Numbered from the stretch's first letter, positions 51,441 through 60,374 are shown. The stretch is DNA of 64,000 nt from UBA668 sp038234785 (GCA_038234785.1 JBBQTC010000008.1:1-64000), one strand, 5' to 3'. A program made the numbers and translations. Notes: generated by a model not told the origin, from the letters alone.

Positions 51441-53222
51441 TCACTCCCGGTCGTCGCGCTGCTTGCGGGAACGAGTCAGGAACACGCCGACTCCGGCGAG
51501 CACCAGGACACCCGCCGCGACGAGAGCGACGACCAGACCGGTGTTGCTGCTGTCACCGGATGAGCCACCACCGGCGATCGGCTTCAGCGTCTGGTAGGTC
51601 GGCGACGAGTTCGTGAACAGTGCAGGCCCGGTGTCCTTTGGCTGACGCTGCCATCCTTCGAAGCGGTCGGTGCGGTAGGCCTGTGTGTCGGCGTCGTGGT
51701 ACAGCACCACGTAGGTGGACTCGGTGTAGAAGAGCGTCACCATCTGGTGCACCAGGTCGATCCGCTTGTTGACGTCGAGTTCCTGGTTCTGTTGGGTGTA
51801 GAGCTTGTCGTACTCGTCGCTGCACCAGTTGGCATCGTTGTAGCCGACCGACGCGACGTCGGTCGTGACCTGATCGCAGGTGAAGTAGCTGAGCATCGGG
51901 TCGGGGTCGACGTAGGGCGTCCAGCCCCAGACGAACATGTCGTACTCGCCGCTGGCGATCACATCGGTCAGCTGGGTCTGGTCGTAGGTGCTGACCTCGG
52001 TGCCGATACCGACGGCCTTCAGCCAACCGGTGATGAGCTCGCGGATGGCGGGGGCGTTGTCGCTGTCGCTGAGCTCGGCGTATCGGAAGTTCAAGGGCTT
52101 GGTGCCATCGGGCATCTCGCGGATGCCGTCGCCGTCGGTGTCCTTGTAGCCGGCCTCGTCGAGGAGCTTCTTGGCGGCTTCGGGGTCGTAGTTGAGCTGC
52201 TGATCCGCGGGGATCTCGGGCGTCCACACCGGGTCGGCGGACACGCCGAGCGTGTCGTTCATCACGCCCTGGCCGTGGATGACACGGTCGAACAACGCCG
52301 GACGATCGATGGCCATCGCGATCGCGTGGCGCACGGTGATGTCCTGCAGGGCCGGATGACCGTCACCCAGGCCACCCTGCATGCCGTTCATCGCCAACTC
52401 GCTGAAGCCGCCCTGTGCGCCGGAGATGGCCACGATGTTGGGCTCGTTCTTCAGCGTGTCGAATGCCTCGCTCGGCACGTCGTGCACGAAGTCGATCTCG
52501 CCGCTCTTCAACGCTGCGACCATCGCGCTGCCCTCGGTGAACACTCGGAACACCACCTGGTCGACCTGCGGCTTGCCGCCCCAGTAGTTCGGGTTGGCGA
52601 CCATCGTCCAGTCCTGGCCGGCGTTCCTGCTCTTCAGCGTGAACGGTCCCGACCCGACCCCGTCGAGCGCGTCGTAGGTGGTGATGTCGTCGGCGGCCTT
52701 GGACTCCCAGATGTGCTTTGGCACGATGTAGACGTCCATCGTCGGCAGCTTGGGATCGGGCACGGAGCTGGTGATCTCGACCGTCGACGCGTCGATCGCG
52801 GTGGCGGTGAGGTTCTGCGTGGTCGCGTAGTGGTTGATCCACTCCTGGTCGCGCGACGTATTGATCGTCCAGGCGATGTCGTCGGCGGTGAGCGGCTCGC
52901 CGTCGCTCCACTTCAGGTCCTTGCGCAGGTGGTACGTGTAGGTGAGCCCGTCGGGGCTCTTGTCCCATGTCGCGGCCAGGCCGGGGATGGTGGAGAAGTC
53001 GTCGGCGGCCTTGTCGGTGAGGGTGGCGTACTGCATGTTCCACGCCTCAAACGACGCGACCAGGTACCCGGCGGTGACGTTGAAGCTGTCGATGTCCTGC
53101 AGCAGACCCACCGTGAACGTGACCGGAGCGGTGTCCGCTTCGGCGGTGTTGACCACCCCCGCCATCGCAACCGCACCCAATGCAGCCACCGCAAGACCCA
53201 TCGACCAACGACGTCGTTTCAT
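51441..53222 (-). CDS. Peptide-binding protein (SBP_bac_5) with C-terminal membrane anchor
   Basis: A 593-residue family-5 solute-binding protein for peptides. The N-terminus is a signal peptide without lipobox Cys (MKRRRWSMGLAVAALGAVAMA, cut near AEAD). The binding domain spans about residues 35-550. The C-terminus has a Gly/Ser linker, a hydrophobic helix VVALVAAGVLVLAGVGVFL and a basic tail RSRKQRDD, so it is probably held by a membrane helix rather than a lipid. GAGGAA precedes the ATG by 5 bases. First gene of the transporter set; peptide specificity cannot be read. Confidence 0.88.
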   Translation of the reverse strand: MKRRRWSMGLAVAALGAVAMAGVVNTAEADTAPVTFTVGLLQDIDSFNVTAGYLVASFEAWNMQYATLTDKAADDFSTIPGLAATWDKSPDGLTYTYHLRKDLKWSDGEPLTADDIAWTINTSRDQEWINHYATTQNLTATAIDASTVEITSSVPDPKLPTMDVYIVPKHIWESKAADDITTYDALDGVGSGPFTLKSRNAGQDWTMVANPNYWGGKPQVDQVVFRVFTEGSAMVAALKSGEIDFVHDVPSEAFDTLKNEPNIVAISGAQGGFSELAMNGMQGGLGDGHPALQDITVRHAIAMAIDRPALFDRVIHGQGVMNDTLGVSADPVWTPEIPADQQLNYDPEAAKKLLDEAGYKDTDGDGIREMPDGTKPLNFRYAELSDSDNAPAIRELITGWLKAVGIGTEVSTYDQTQLTDVIASGEYDMFVWGWTPYVDPDPMLSYFTCDQVTTDVASVGYNDANWCSDEYDKLYTQQNQELDVNKRIDLVHQMVTLFYTESTYVVLYHDADTQAYRTDRFEGWQRQPKDTGPALFTNSSPTYQTLKPIAGGGSSGDSSNTGLVVALVAAGVLVLAGVGVFLTRSRKQRDDRE

Positions 53223-53306
53223 TGTGTTCCTCCCCGAGCGTGCCGCAATCCTGCACCAGCGTTCAGACATGTTGCCACACTGGCCACGCACTCCGGGTAC
53301 GTCGTG

Positions 53307-55148
53307 TCAGGGCATCAGGTACCAGTCCAGAAATCGCTCGAGGCGATGGTGGAAATGCAGGAACGGTTCCGTGCGCAAGAGTCCGTGGCCCTCCGTCGGG
53401 TAGGTCACGTACTCGAACTGCTTCCCCAGTGTCCGGAGCGCGGCGACGAGTTCCTTCGACTGGTTCGGATGCACCCGATCATCCAGCTCGCCGTGAGCGA
53501 CGAGGATCGGCACCTCGAGATGCTCGACGCGATGGATCGGCGAACCCGCTTCGTACTCGGCCCGAGCGTCGCGCGGGTGGCCCATCATCCGTTCCAGATC
53601 GAGCCTGCCGATGAGGTCGCCCTGCGCCCACGACGTGAGGATGTCGCAGTCGCCGTACTTCGACACCGCGCACGCGTAGCGGTGGTCGGGATCGTCGACG
53701 ACGGAGTGCAGCGCCATGTAGCTGCCGTAGCTGGCGCCGAAGATGCCCACCCGGGTCGGGTCGATCCAGTTCATCGTGGCAAGGTGATCGTGCGCGGCGA
53801 GACAGTCGTGGGTGTCGGCGACACCCCACACTCCATGGTTGGCGCGCTCGAAGTCGCGGCCGTAGGTGGTGCTGCCGCGGAAGTTGATCGCGAACCAGGC
53901 ATACCCCTTGTCGACGAAGTACTGCGCGACCCCATCCCACTCGTCGCCGGTGAGCGACGTCGGTCCGCCGTGCGGCTGGACCACCGCCGGGCACGGGTGC
54001 TCGGTGTCGGCCCCCGTCGGCCGGTAGAGCCACCCGTGTACCGCCATGCCGTCGAGCGATTCGTAGGTGACGTGTTGGGGCACGACGTGCGATGCATGCC
54101 GAACGCTCGCCGGCGTGGGGGCGAACAACTCGGTCACGGTCCCGTCGCCGCCGACGCGGCACACGCGCGCAGGAGTGGTGAACGACTCGTGCACGGCCAC
54201 GATCGAGCCGTCGGGCAGCCACCGCGGCGAGGACCACGTGCCGCCGGTGGCCACTACGTGCACGCTGCCGTCGGCGAGGTCGACCGTCACCAGATCGGCG
54301 ACGCCGTGGCGAGCGCGCACCGCCAGGAGGGATGTGCCGTCGTGCGAATACGCCAACTCGCCGAAGTCCGCTTCCCCCACGGTCAGCTGGCGGGGGATGC
54401 CGTCACCGGCGGCCTCGACCACGAACACCTCGTACCACCCGGGCCACTCGCTGCTGTACGCGAGATGTGCGCCGTCGGGCGACCAGCACGGGCTACGCAG
54501 CTGGAAGCCGGGTTGATGAACCACCGCCGTGGAGACCCCGGTTGCGAGGTCGACCACGTGGAGGCTGGTGCAGTTCAGGTCGTCGTGATGGAAGACCGTG
54601 TACGCGACCCGGCCACGATCGGGTGACACCGTTGCGGTGACGTAGTCGGCACCGGCCTCGGCGATGGGGCGCGGCCATGGCGAGGCGATCTCCACGACCG
54701 TCAGCACCGTGGAGTTGCCGCGGGCGACGCCCACGATCAGGCGATCCCCGTCGAGCCAGACCGGGCTCGACCCTTCGCACACGTCGAGCGGTACGCCACC
54801 GTTGGCTCCCACCACCATCACGCGGCCCCCCTGAGTGAACGCCAATCGGGTGCCGTCCGGCGACCAGACCGCGTTGCCGTCCTCCCAGAACGCAGCGAGC
54901 GGACGGCCGGTTGTGATTCGGCTCGGCGGGCCACCATCGACCGACATCGTCCACACGTCGGAGGTGTCGCGGTCGAGCATGAACGCAACCGTCGTGCCGT
55001 CGGGTGACACCTCGACCTGACGGGGGCGCTCGGTCGCCGCAACTGCCTCCAGCCGCCAGTTCGGAGGCGGCGAGCGGTCGGGGCGTCCGGGGTTGAGGAT
55101 CCCGCCCGATTCGTCGGTACCCACCCACCACTGCGGGATCTCAGCCAT
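53307..55148 (-). CDS. S9-family prolyl-oligopeptidase/acylaminoacyl-peptidase
   Basis: A 613-residue peptidase with an N-terminal beta-propeller (repeated SPDG motifs, about residues 30-340) and a C-terminal alpha/beta-hydrolase. The triad is S473 (FGASYGSYM), D556 (HGELDDRV) and H588 (PTEGHGLL). It should cut short peptides inside the cell; no signal peptide is seen. It lies between the HDAC-like gene and the peptide-binding protein on the same strand, fitting use of imported peptides. Its start codon and ribosome site lie in a 16-base tandem duplication. Confidence 0.92.
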   Translation of the reverse strand: MAEIPQWWVGTDESGGILNPGRPDRSPPPNWRLEAVAATERPRQVEVSPDGTTVAFMLDRDTSDVWTMSVDGGPPSRITTGRPLAAFWEDGNAVWSPDGTRLAFTQGGRVMVVGANGGVPLDVCEGSSPVWLDGDRLIVGVARGNSTVLTVVEIASPWPRPIAEAGADYVTATVSPDRGRVAYTVFHHDDLNCTSLHVVDLATGVSTAVVHQPGFQLRSPCWSPDGAHLAYSSEWPGWYEVFVVEAAGDGIPRQLTVGEADFGELAYSHDGTSLLAVRARHGVADLVTVDLADGSVHVVATGGTWSSPRWLPDGSIVAVHESFTTPARVCRVGGDGTVTELFAPTPASVRHASHVVPQHVTYESLDGMAVHGWLYRPTGADTEHPCPAVVQPHGGPTSLTGDEWDGVAQYFVDKGYAWFAINFRGSTTYGRDFERANHGVWGVADTHDCLAAHDHLATMNWIDPTRVGIFGASYGSYMALHSVVDDPDHRYACAVSKYGDCDILTSWAQGDLIGRLDLERMMGHPRDARAEYEAGSPIHRVEHLEVPILVAHGELDDRVHPNQSKELVAALRTLGKQFEYVTYPTEGHGLLRTEPFLHFHHRLERFLDWYLMP

Positions 55149-55172
55149 GTCGCTCCTCAGCCATGTCGCTCC
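55141..55172. repeat. 16-base tandem duplication at a gene junction
   Basis: TCAGCCATGTCGCTCC occurs twice, at 55141-55156 and 55157-55172. On the coding strand each copy carries GGAGCGACATGGCTGA: the upstream copy gives the end of the HDAC-like gene and the downstream copy supplies the ribosome site and ATG of the S9 peptidase. Confidence 0.85.
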
Positions 55173-56233
55173 TCGAATCCTTCCAACACCTCGAGCACCA
55201 AGGGACCCAGGTGGGGCAGGTCGTATCCGCCCTCCTGCACCAGCACCGTCGGCAGATGTAGATCTCCCAACATCCGTCCGGCCTCACGGAACCCGGCGGC
55301 CGTGATCCGCAGCGGGCTCTCCGGATCGTCGGCGGCCGCGTCGACCCCGAGCGACACCACGAGCGCCGTGGCCCCGTGGGCGCTGACCGCAGCGATCAGT
55401 TGCTGCACCGCCGCCAGCCACGGACCGTCGCCGGTGCCCGGGGCCAGTGGCACGTTGCAGGTCGCCCCGGCCCCGTCGCCGTCGCCCGTCTCGTCGGCAT
55501 GACCCACGAAGTGCGGGTACCACCCCGTGGCGGGGTCGACGTGCACGCTCGCGTACAGCACGTCGCCGCGGTCCCAGAAGATCTCCTGCGTGCCGTTCCC
55601 CTGATGCGCATCGATGTCGACGATGGCGACGCGTTGGACACCGCGATCGCGTAACGCCTGCGCGGCGGCGGCCGAGTTGTTGAAGTAGCACGACCCGCCG
55701 AAGTACGCCGGGCCGGCGTGGTGGCCGGGCGGACGCACGGCGGCGTACGCGGCCGGGAGCCCGTCGGCGACCAGCGCCGCCGCGTGTGCCGAGGCGTGCA
55801 CAGCCGAGCACGCTGCGGCGAACGTCCCTTCGCTGATCAGCGTGAGCGTGTCGGTCGCATAGCGACCGATCTCGGCCCGGATGCTCGCCGGCGGACGATC
55901 GGGGCGGGCCCGGGCGGCGAAGCCGGGCATGGCGAAGATGTACGGAACCACCTGGGGCTGACCGGGATCGTCGAGGTGCCCGGCGGCGAGCCATTCGGGG
56001 TAGGCCCGACGCATGCAGTCCACGAAGGCGGCGTCGTGCACGGCGAGCACTGGAGCGAGCCCGAGGTCGGGCGCGTCGACGATGTGGGCGCCAGCGGCCT
56101 CGAGTTGGTCGCGGAGGATGTCGCCGCGCTCGGGCTCCTCGTCGCCGGGCAAGCGGATGCCCAGCCAGTAGCCGCCGTCGGGCGCGTGCCCTCGATGTCG
56201 TTCCGTCCACACCACCGGCATGCGCAGGGTCAT
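55157..56233 (-). CDS. Histone deacetylase-family (acetylpolyamine/amide) hydrolase
   Basis: A 358-residue zinc amidohydrolase of the HDAC/acetylpolyamine amidohydrolase family. Catalytic pair H171-H172 in RPPGHHAG, zinc ligands D208 and H210 in IVDIDAHQGNG, a later Asp in GVDAAADDP and the transition-state Tyr in EGGYDLP are all present. It should remove acetyl or related acyl groups from small amines. The start at 56233 is supported by TAGGCT 8 bases upstream, part of a bidirectional promoter with the P1 peptidase. Followed directly by the S9 peptidase gene. Confidence 0.92.
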   Translation of the reverse strand: MTLRMPVVWTERHRGHAPDGGYWLGIRLPGDEEPERGDILRDQLEAAGAHIVDAPDLGLAPVLAVHDAAFVDCMRRAYPEWLAAGHLDDPGQPQVVPYIFAMPGFAARARPDRPPASIRAEIGRYATDTLTLISEGTFAAACSAVHASAHAAALVADGLPAAYAAVRPPGHHAGPAYFGGSCYFNNSAAAAQALRDRGVQRVAIVDIDAHQGNGTQEIFWDRGDVLYASVHVDPATGWYPHFVGHADETGDGDGAGATCNVPLAPGTGDGPWLAAVQQLIAAVSAHGATALVVSLGVDAAADDPESPLRITAAGFREAGRMLGDLHLPTVLVQEGGYDLPHLGPLVLEVLEGFEERHG

Positions 56234-56241
56234 GGTCGGCG

Positions 56242-56251
56242 AGCCTAGATT
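56242..56251. promoter_or_regulatory. Symmetric bidirectional -10 box (HDAC-like / P1 peptidase)
   Basis: AGCCTAGATT fits ANNNTANNNT. Rightward TAGATT is 7 bases before the ATG at 56259; leftward TAGGCT is 8 bases before the ATG at 56233. The start codons are 26 bases apart. Confidence 0.65.
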
Positions 56252-56258
56252 GCGGCAC

Positions 56259-57347
56259 ATGCCCGCTCCGCTGCCCCGCCCTCGCGCCCGTGCGTACGGC
56301 CTCACGTTCGGGTCGTTGCCGACCGGGATGGACAATGCGATCACCGACGTGCCCGGCATCCGAGTCGGCCATGTGACCGTGTGGCACGGAGAGCAGGGCG
56401 AGCCGATCGCCCGCACCGGCGTCACCGCCATCGTCCCCGCCGATCCGCTCGATCTGTTCCGTCGACCGATGCCGGCCGCACCGGCGGTGCTCAACGGCGC
56501 CGGCGAGCTCACCGGCACCGTCGAGATGACCGAGTGGGGTGTGCTCGAGACGCCGATCATGCTCACCGGCACCAGTTCGGTCGGTCGGGTGAGTGACGGA
56601 GTCGTCGACGAACTGTTCGCCGCCGGCGTCGACGAGGTCGTCATCCCGGTGGTCGGCGAGTGCGACGACTCCTGGCTCGACGACATGCGCCGTCGGTGGG
56701 TCACCGCCGAGCACGCCCGCGCTGCGATCGCCGGCGCACACGACGGTCCGGTCGCCGAGGGCGTGGTCGGTGCCGGGACCGGCATGGTCACGATGGGTTA
56801 CAAGGGCGGCATCGGTACGTCGTCGCGCATGATCGACGGCCTCGGAACGGTGGGCGTGCTCTTGCTGTGCAACTTCGGCGGCCGCCGCCAGATGCGCATC
56901 GGTGGACGGTTGGTCGGCGAGATCCTGGGCGACGAGCCCTTCGACGTCGACACACCGCCCGCCCCCACCCTCGACACGGGCGGAAGTTGTCTGGGTGTGG
57001 TGTTCACCGACATCCCCCTCGACGCCCGTCAGTTGCAGCGGGTCGCCCGTCGCGTCGGATTGGGTCTCGCTCGGGTCGGGTCCGTCGCCCACCATGGGAG
57101 CGGCGACATCTTCTGTGCGGTCAGCACCGCCAACCGCCAGGCGCGCGACGCCACCGGCAGGGTCGCCATCGAACTGCTCGCCGACGGGTCGCTGAACGAG
57201 GTGTTCACCGCAGTGGTCGATGCGACCGAGGAGAGCGTCTGCAACGCCCTGTTCGTCGCCGACACGGTGGAAGGGGTCGGCGGCTCCGTCGTCCCTGGCC
57301 TCCCCGTGCCGCGGCTGCTCAGCCTCCTCGGGCTCCCCGACCGCTGA
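56259..57347 (+). CDS. P1-family (DmpA/BapA-like) aminopeptidase
   Basis: A 362-residue N-terminal-nucleophile peptidase that matures by cutting itself before a serine. The predicted cut is G242-S243 in TLDTGGSCLGVV, close to the position in DmpA, and N205 in LLLCNFGGRR and the N-terminal NAITDVPGIRVGH are family features. It would remove N-terminal residues from small peptides, including D- or beta-amino-acid ones in some members. Transcribed away from the HDAC-like and S9 genes by the shared promoter. Its 3' end overlaps a UDG pseudogene. Confidence 0.9.
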   Translation: MPAPLPRPRARAYGLTFGSLPTGMDNAITDVPGIRVGHVTVWHGEQGEPIARTGVTAIVPADPLDLFRRPMPAAPAVLNGAGELTGTVEMTEWGVLETPIMLTGTSSVGRVSDGVVDELFAAGVDEVVIPVVGECDDSWLDDMRRRWVTAEHARAAIAGAHDGPVAEGVVGAGTGMVTMGYKGGIGTSSRMIDGLGTVGVLLLCNFGGRRQMRIGGRLVGEILGDEPFDVDTPPAPTLDTGGSCLGVVFTDIPLDARQLQRVARRVGLGLARVGSVAHHGSGDIFCAVSTANRQARDATGRVAIELLADGSLNEVFTAVVDATEESVCNALFVADTVEGVGGSVVPGLPVPRLLSLLGLPDR

Positions 57348-57843
57348 CGACCACGGCTCGAACGAACACCGCGTCCAGCATCGGTTCGGTGAGTCGCCTG
57401 GTGAACGTGTTCTGCCGGCTCGGGTGGAACGAACAGATCAGCCGAACTCGACACACGCGGCCTGGTAGGCGAACGCGCCGAGACACACGACGACTCGGAG
57501 CCGTTCCAGCAACGCGATCTCCCGCTGCAGGAAGGGGCGACACGTGGCCCGTTCGTCGGGCGTCGGCTTGTTGTCGGGCGGCGCGCACTTCACCGCAGCC
57601 AGTCGCCCGAACGGTCACCCGTGAACACCCGCCCGGTGCGGTTGGCTCCGTGGGCGGCCGGGGCGAGCCCGAGCACCATGATCGAGGCGTCGGGATCGCC
57701 GACCCGAGCACGACCCGACGCCAGTACTGCTCGTCCCGATACGCATCGCGCTGCTCGATCGCCACCTGCTCACGCCACCCCACCAGTCGCGGGCAGCGGC
57801 GACAGTCACACCCATCGGAGCGCAGCTGAACGAGCGAATCCAT
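57319..57843 (-). pseudogene. Decayed type-5 (UdgB) uracil-DNA glycosylase
   Basis: The reading is broken but unmistakable. Frame one starts at the ATG 57843 (MDSLVQLRSDGCDCRRCP, then YRDEQYW). After a shift, another frame gives GDPDASIMVLGLAPAAHG and ANRTGRVFTGDRSGDWL then a stop. A third stretch gives AAVKCAPPDNKPTPDERATC to CLGAFAYQAACVEFG, again ended by a stop, and a last piece gives ICSFHPSRQNTFTRRLTEP. Family members have about 25-35 more residues at each of the last two joins, so there are a small indel plus two deletions. The Fe-S cysteines and uracil-site motifs survive only as pieces. It cannot encode a working enzyme. Confidence 0.85.
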
Positions 57844-57870
57844 GCCCGGCACAGTAGGTTCGGCGTTGCG

Positions 57871-58521
57871 ATGGCACGAACGAAACCAACCCCTCCCGCT
57901 GCGACCGTGGTGTTGCTGGTCCGTCACGGACAGACACCGACGACCGGCAAACTGCTCCCCGGCCGCGCCCCCGGCCTGCATCTGGCCGACGTGGGCATCC
58001 AGCAGGCCCAGCGCGCCGCCGAGCGGATCGGACAGCTCACGACCGTCGACGCCATCTACGCCTCGCCGCTCGAACGAGCACGAGAGACCGCCGCACCGAT
58101 CGCCGCCACGCGAGGCATGAAGGTCCGCATCGACAAGGGACTGCTCGAGTGCGACTTCGGCGACTGGACCGGTGCCGAGCTGAAGACGCTGATGAAGCTT
58201 CCCGAATGGGCGACCGTGCAGCGCGCGCCGAGCACCTTCACGTTCCCGAACGGTGAGAGTTTCACCGCCATGCAGAACCGAATCGTCGGGGCGATCGATC
58301 GGCTCCGGGCGGCCCACCCTGGCGGCACCATCGTGTGCGTGTCGCACGCCGACCCCATCAAAGCGGCCGTCGCCCACGCGATGGGAACGCACATCGACCT
58401 CTTCCAGCGCATCGTCATCAGCACCTGCTCGGTCACCGCCATCGCCTATGGCATGGGTGCTCCGGTGGTGCTCACCGTCAACTCCACGGGTGGCTCGCTC
58501 GCCGAGCTACGCCCGTCGTAG
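57871..58521 (+). CDS. Histidine phosphatase (MSMEG_4193/Rv2135c-like)
   Basis: A 216-residue phosphatase of the phosphoglycerate-mutase superfamily. The phospho-acceptor is H19 in LLVRHGQTPT; a second His is in CVSHADPIKAA, and ASPLERARETA is typical. Substrate unknown. It is first in a row with DUF3090 and SCO1664-family genes, an arrangement conserved in Actinobacteria (Rv2135c-Rv2133c in M. tuberculosis, near the mycothiol gene mshC). TAGGTT lies 10 bases upstream of the ATG. Confidence 0.92.
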   Translation: MARTKPTPPAATVVLLVRHGQTPTTGKLLPGRAPGLHLADVGIQQAQRAAERIGQLTTVDAIYASPLERARETAAPIAATRGMKVRIDKGLLECDFGDWTGAELKTLMKLPEWATVQRAPSTFTFPNGESFTAMQNRIVGAIDRLRAAHPGGTIVCVSHADPIKAAVAHAMGTHIDLFQRIVISTCSVTAIAYGMGAPVVLTVNSTGGSLAELRPS

Positions 58522-58529
58522 GTCGCGGC

Positions 58530-59042
58530 ATGAGCGTGTACTACGACTTCGACGAGGTCGATGCGTTCACGGTCGGCGCGCTCGGCGAGCCCGGCGCACG
58601 CACCTTCTACCTACAGGCCCGCCGCGGGTCGGTGTGGGTCACCGTCAAGTGCGAGAAGCAGCAGGTCTCCGCGATCGCGGACTACCTGCGCCGTGTGCTC
58701 AGCGACCTGCCCGATCCCACCGAGAAGCCGATGCCCTCGGCGATGGAGCTCGCCACGCCGGCCGATGCGGTGTTCGTCCTCGGTCCCGTCGGCCTCGGCT
58801 ACGACCGCAGCAACGATCGGGTGTTGGTCCAACTCGAGGAGGTCATCGAGGTGGACGAGGAGGGAGAGGCGGTCGACGACGAGGACGCGGATCGAGGTCA
58901 CCTCCGCGTCTTTCTCACCCGAGCCCAGGCCGCGGCGTTCTGCCTCCACGCCGATGCCGTGGTCGCCGCCGGCCGACCCGCGTGCCGCTGGTGCGCGTTG
59001 CCGATGAACCCCGACGGTCACATATGCCCACGCATGAACTGA
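58530..59042 (+). CDS. DUF3090 protein
   Basis: A 170-residue protein of the actinobacterial DUF3090 family (Rv2134c-like). The family start YYDFDEVDAFTVGALGEPG and the C-terminal zinc-ribbon-like CRWCALPMNPDGHICPRMN are present. Function unknown. It starts 8 bases after the phosphatase gene and overlaps the SCO1664-family gene by 19 bases, so the three are one operon. Confidence 0.92.
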   Translation: MSVYYDFDEVDAFTVGALGEPGARTFYLQARRGSVWVTVKCEKQQVSAIADYLRRVLSDLPDPTEKPMPSAMELATPADAVFVLGPVGLGYDRSNDRVLVQLEEVIEVDEEGEAVDDEDADRGHLRVFLTRAQAAAFCLHADAVVAAGRPACRWCALPMNPDGHICPRMN

Positions 59043-59734
59043 CGCCGCTGCAGTACCTCGACTGCGCCGAGATCGACATCGAGGGCCGCATGCCGTGGAG
59101 CAGCAACGCAACGTTCCTCTGCAACCTCACCGTGCAGGGCGACCACATCGGCCAGGCGATCTACAAACCGCTGCGCGGCGAACGTCCGCTGTGGGACTTC
59201 GAGCCCGGCCTGCACCGGCGCGAACTGGCCGCGTACTGGCTGAGCATGGCGATGGGACTCGACCTCGTCCCGCCGACGGTCATCCGCGACGGGCCGCTCG
59301 GCGAGGGCAGCATCCAGTGGTTCGTCGAGGCCGATCACCAGCAGCACTACTTCACGATCTACGAGAACCGCGACGACCTGCACGATGCGTTGCAGGCGTT
59401 CGCGTTCTTCGACATCATCGCCAACAACACCGACCGCAAGAGTGGGCACGTGCTCATCGACGCCGACGACCACCTGTGGGGCATCGACCACGGGCTCTGC
59501 TTCGCTGCCGATTTCAAGCTGCGCACGGTCGTGTGGGAGTTCGCCGGACAGCCGATCCCCGAGCAGTACGTCACCGTCGCCGCCCGGATCGCCGAAACGC
59601 CACCGCTCGACGTCGCCACACTGCTCGCCGACGACGAGGTCGAGGCGATGCAGGAGCGTGCGGCCTGGGTCGTCGACAACCCGGTGTTCCCCACCGACCA
59701 CTCCGGTCGGCGCTACCCCTGGCCGCTGGTCTGA
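59024..59734 (+). CDS. SCO1664-family protein (PI3/4-kinase-like fold)
   Basis: A 236-residue protein of the SCO1664 family (Rv2133c-like), distantly related to phosphatidylinositol 3/4-kinases. The core reads FDIIANNTDRKSGHVL, then HLWGIDHGLCF, which resemble the catalytic and metal-binding loops of that fold (D in NNTDRK and in GIDHG). Substrate unknown. Translationally coupled to DUF3090 by a 19-base overlap. Confidence 0.9.
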   Translation: MPTHELTPLQYLDCAEIDIEGRMPWSSNATFLCNLTVQGDHIGQAIYKPLRGERPLWDFEPGLHRRELAAYWLSMAMGLDLVPPTVIRDGPLGEGSIQWFVEADHQQHYFTIYENRDDLHDALQAFAFFDIIANNTDRKSGHVLIDADDHLWGIDHGLCFAADFKLRTVVWEFAGQPIPEQYVTVAARIAETPPLDVATLLADDEVEAMQERAAWVVDNPVFPTDHSGRRYPWPLV

Positions 59735-59739
59735 CGGCG

Positions 59740-60291
59740 ATGTCGGACGCGGTCGACACCATCGCTGCCCTGTTCGAGGGCGAGGGCGACGCCGAGTACT
59801 TCGGTGAGGCGGTCACCCAGGCCGAGCACATGCTCCAGGCCGGTGCACTCGCAGAGGCTGCTGGCGCTGCGCCCGCGCTGATCGCCGCCGCGCTGCTGCA
59901 CGACGTCGGCCACTTCCACGGAACGCACAGCGGGCACGACCTGATGGGCGGCACCGACAACCACCACAGTGAGAGCGGAGCGGCGTGGCTCGCTCAATGG
60001 TTCGGTCAGGAGGTCACCGAACCGGTGCGCCTGCACGTGGCCGCCAAGCGCTACCTGTGCGCCGTGGAGCCCACCTACTTCGACTCGCTGTCGGCGGCGT
60101 CCGTCCACACCCTGGGTGTGCAGGGCGGGCCCATGGATGCCGACGAGGTGGCCCGGTTCCGCGCCGGTGGCCACGCCGACATCGCCGTCCGACTGCGTCG
60201 GTGGGACGAGGCGGCCAAGGACCCCGACGTCGTGACGCCCGGCTTCGACCACTTCCGGCCGCTGCTCGAGTCGCTGCTGCGACCGCTCTGA
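59740..60291 (+). CDS. PhnZ-like HD-domain oxygenase
   Basis: A 183-residue HD protein closest in pattern to the phosphonate-degradation HD oxygenases, mixed-valent di-iron enzymes. Residues matching PhnZ ligands are Y20, H30, H54-D55 (AALLHDVGHFH), H75/H76 (DNHHSESG) and H99 (VRLHVAAKRYLC), and the signature LGVQGGPMDADEV follows. It starts 5 bases after the SCO1664-family gene, so it is probably the fourth gene of that operon. No PhnY-like dioxygenase or C-P lyase is nearby, so its substrate may not be 2-aminoethylphosphonate. Confidence 0.86.
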   Translation: MSDAVDTIAALFEGEGDAEYFGEAVTQAEHMLQAGALAEAAGAAPALIAAALLHDVGHFHGTHSGHDLMGGTDNHHSESGAAWLAQWFGQEVTEPVRLHVAAKRYLCAVEPTYFDSLSAASVHTLGVQGGPMDADEVARFRAGGHADIAVRLRRWDEAAKDPDVVTPGFDHFRPLLESLLRPL

Positions 60292-60331
60292 CCCGCCGCC
60301 GCGTCGGAGCGTTACGGTCGAAAACGGCGAA

Positions 60332-60351
60332 CGGCGGCCCGAGGGCCGCCG
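60332..60351. terminator. Hairpin between convergent HD-oxygenase and etfA genes
   Basis: CGGCGGCCCGAGGGCCGCCG forms a perfect stem of up to 9 pairs. It sits in the 83-base gap between two convergent genes and could end transcription from both sides. No T-run. Confidence 0.55.
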
Positions 60352-60374
60352 CGTACCGTTCCGGTGTTGCTCGG

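Noticed and set aside
55157..56791. N-terminal extension of the HDAC-like protein into the P1 peptidase region
   Set aside because: It would lie antisense to a clear P1 peptidase, and the ATG at 56233 has a -10 box at the expected distance.
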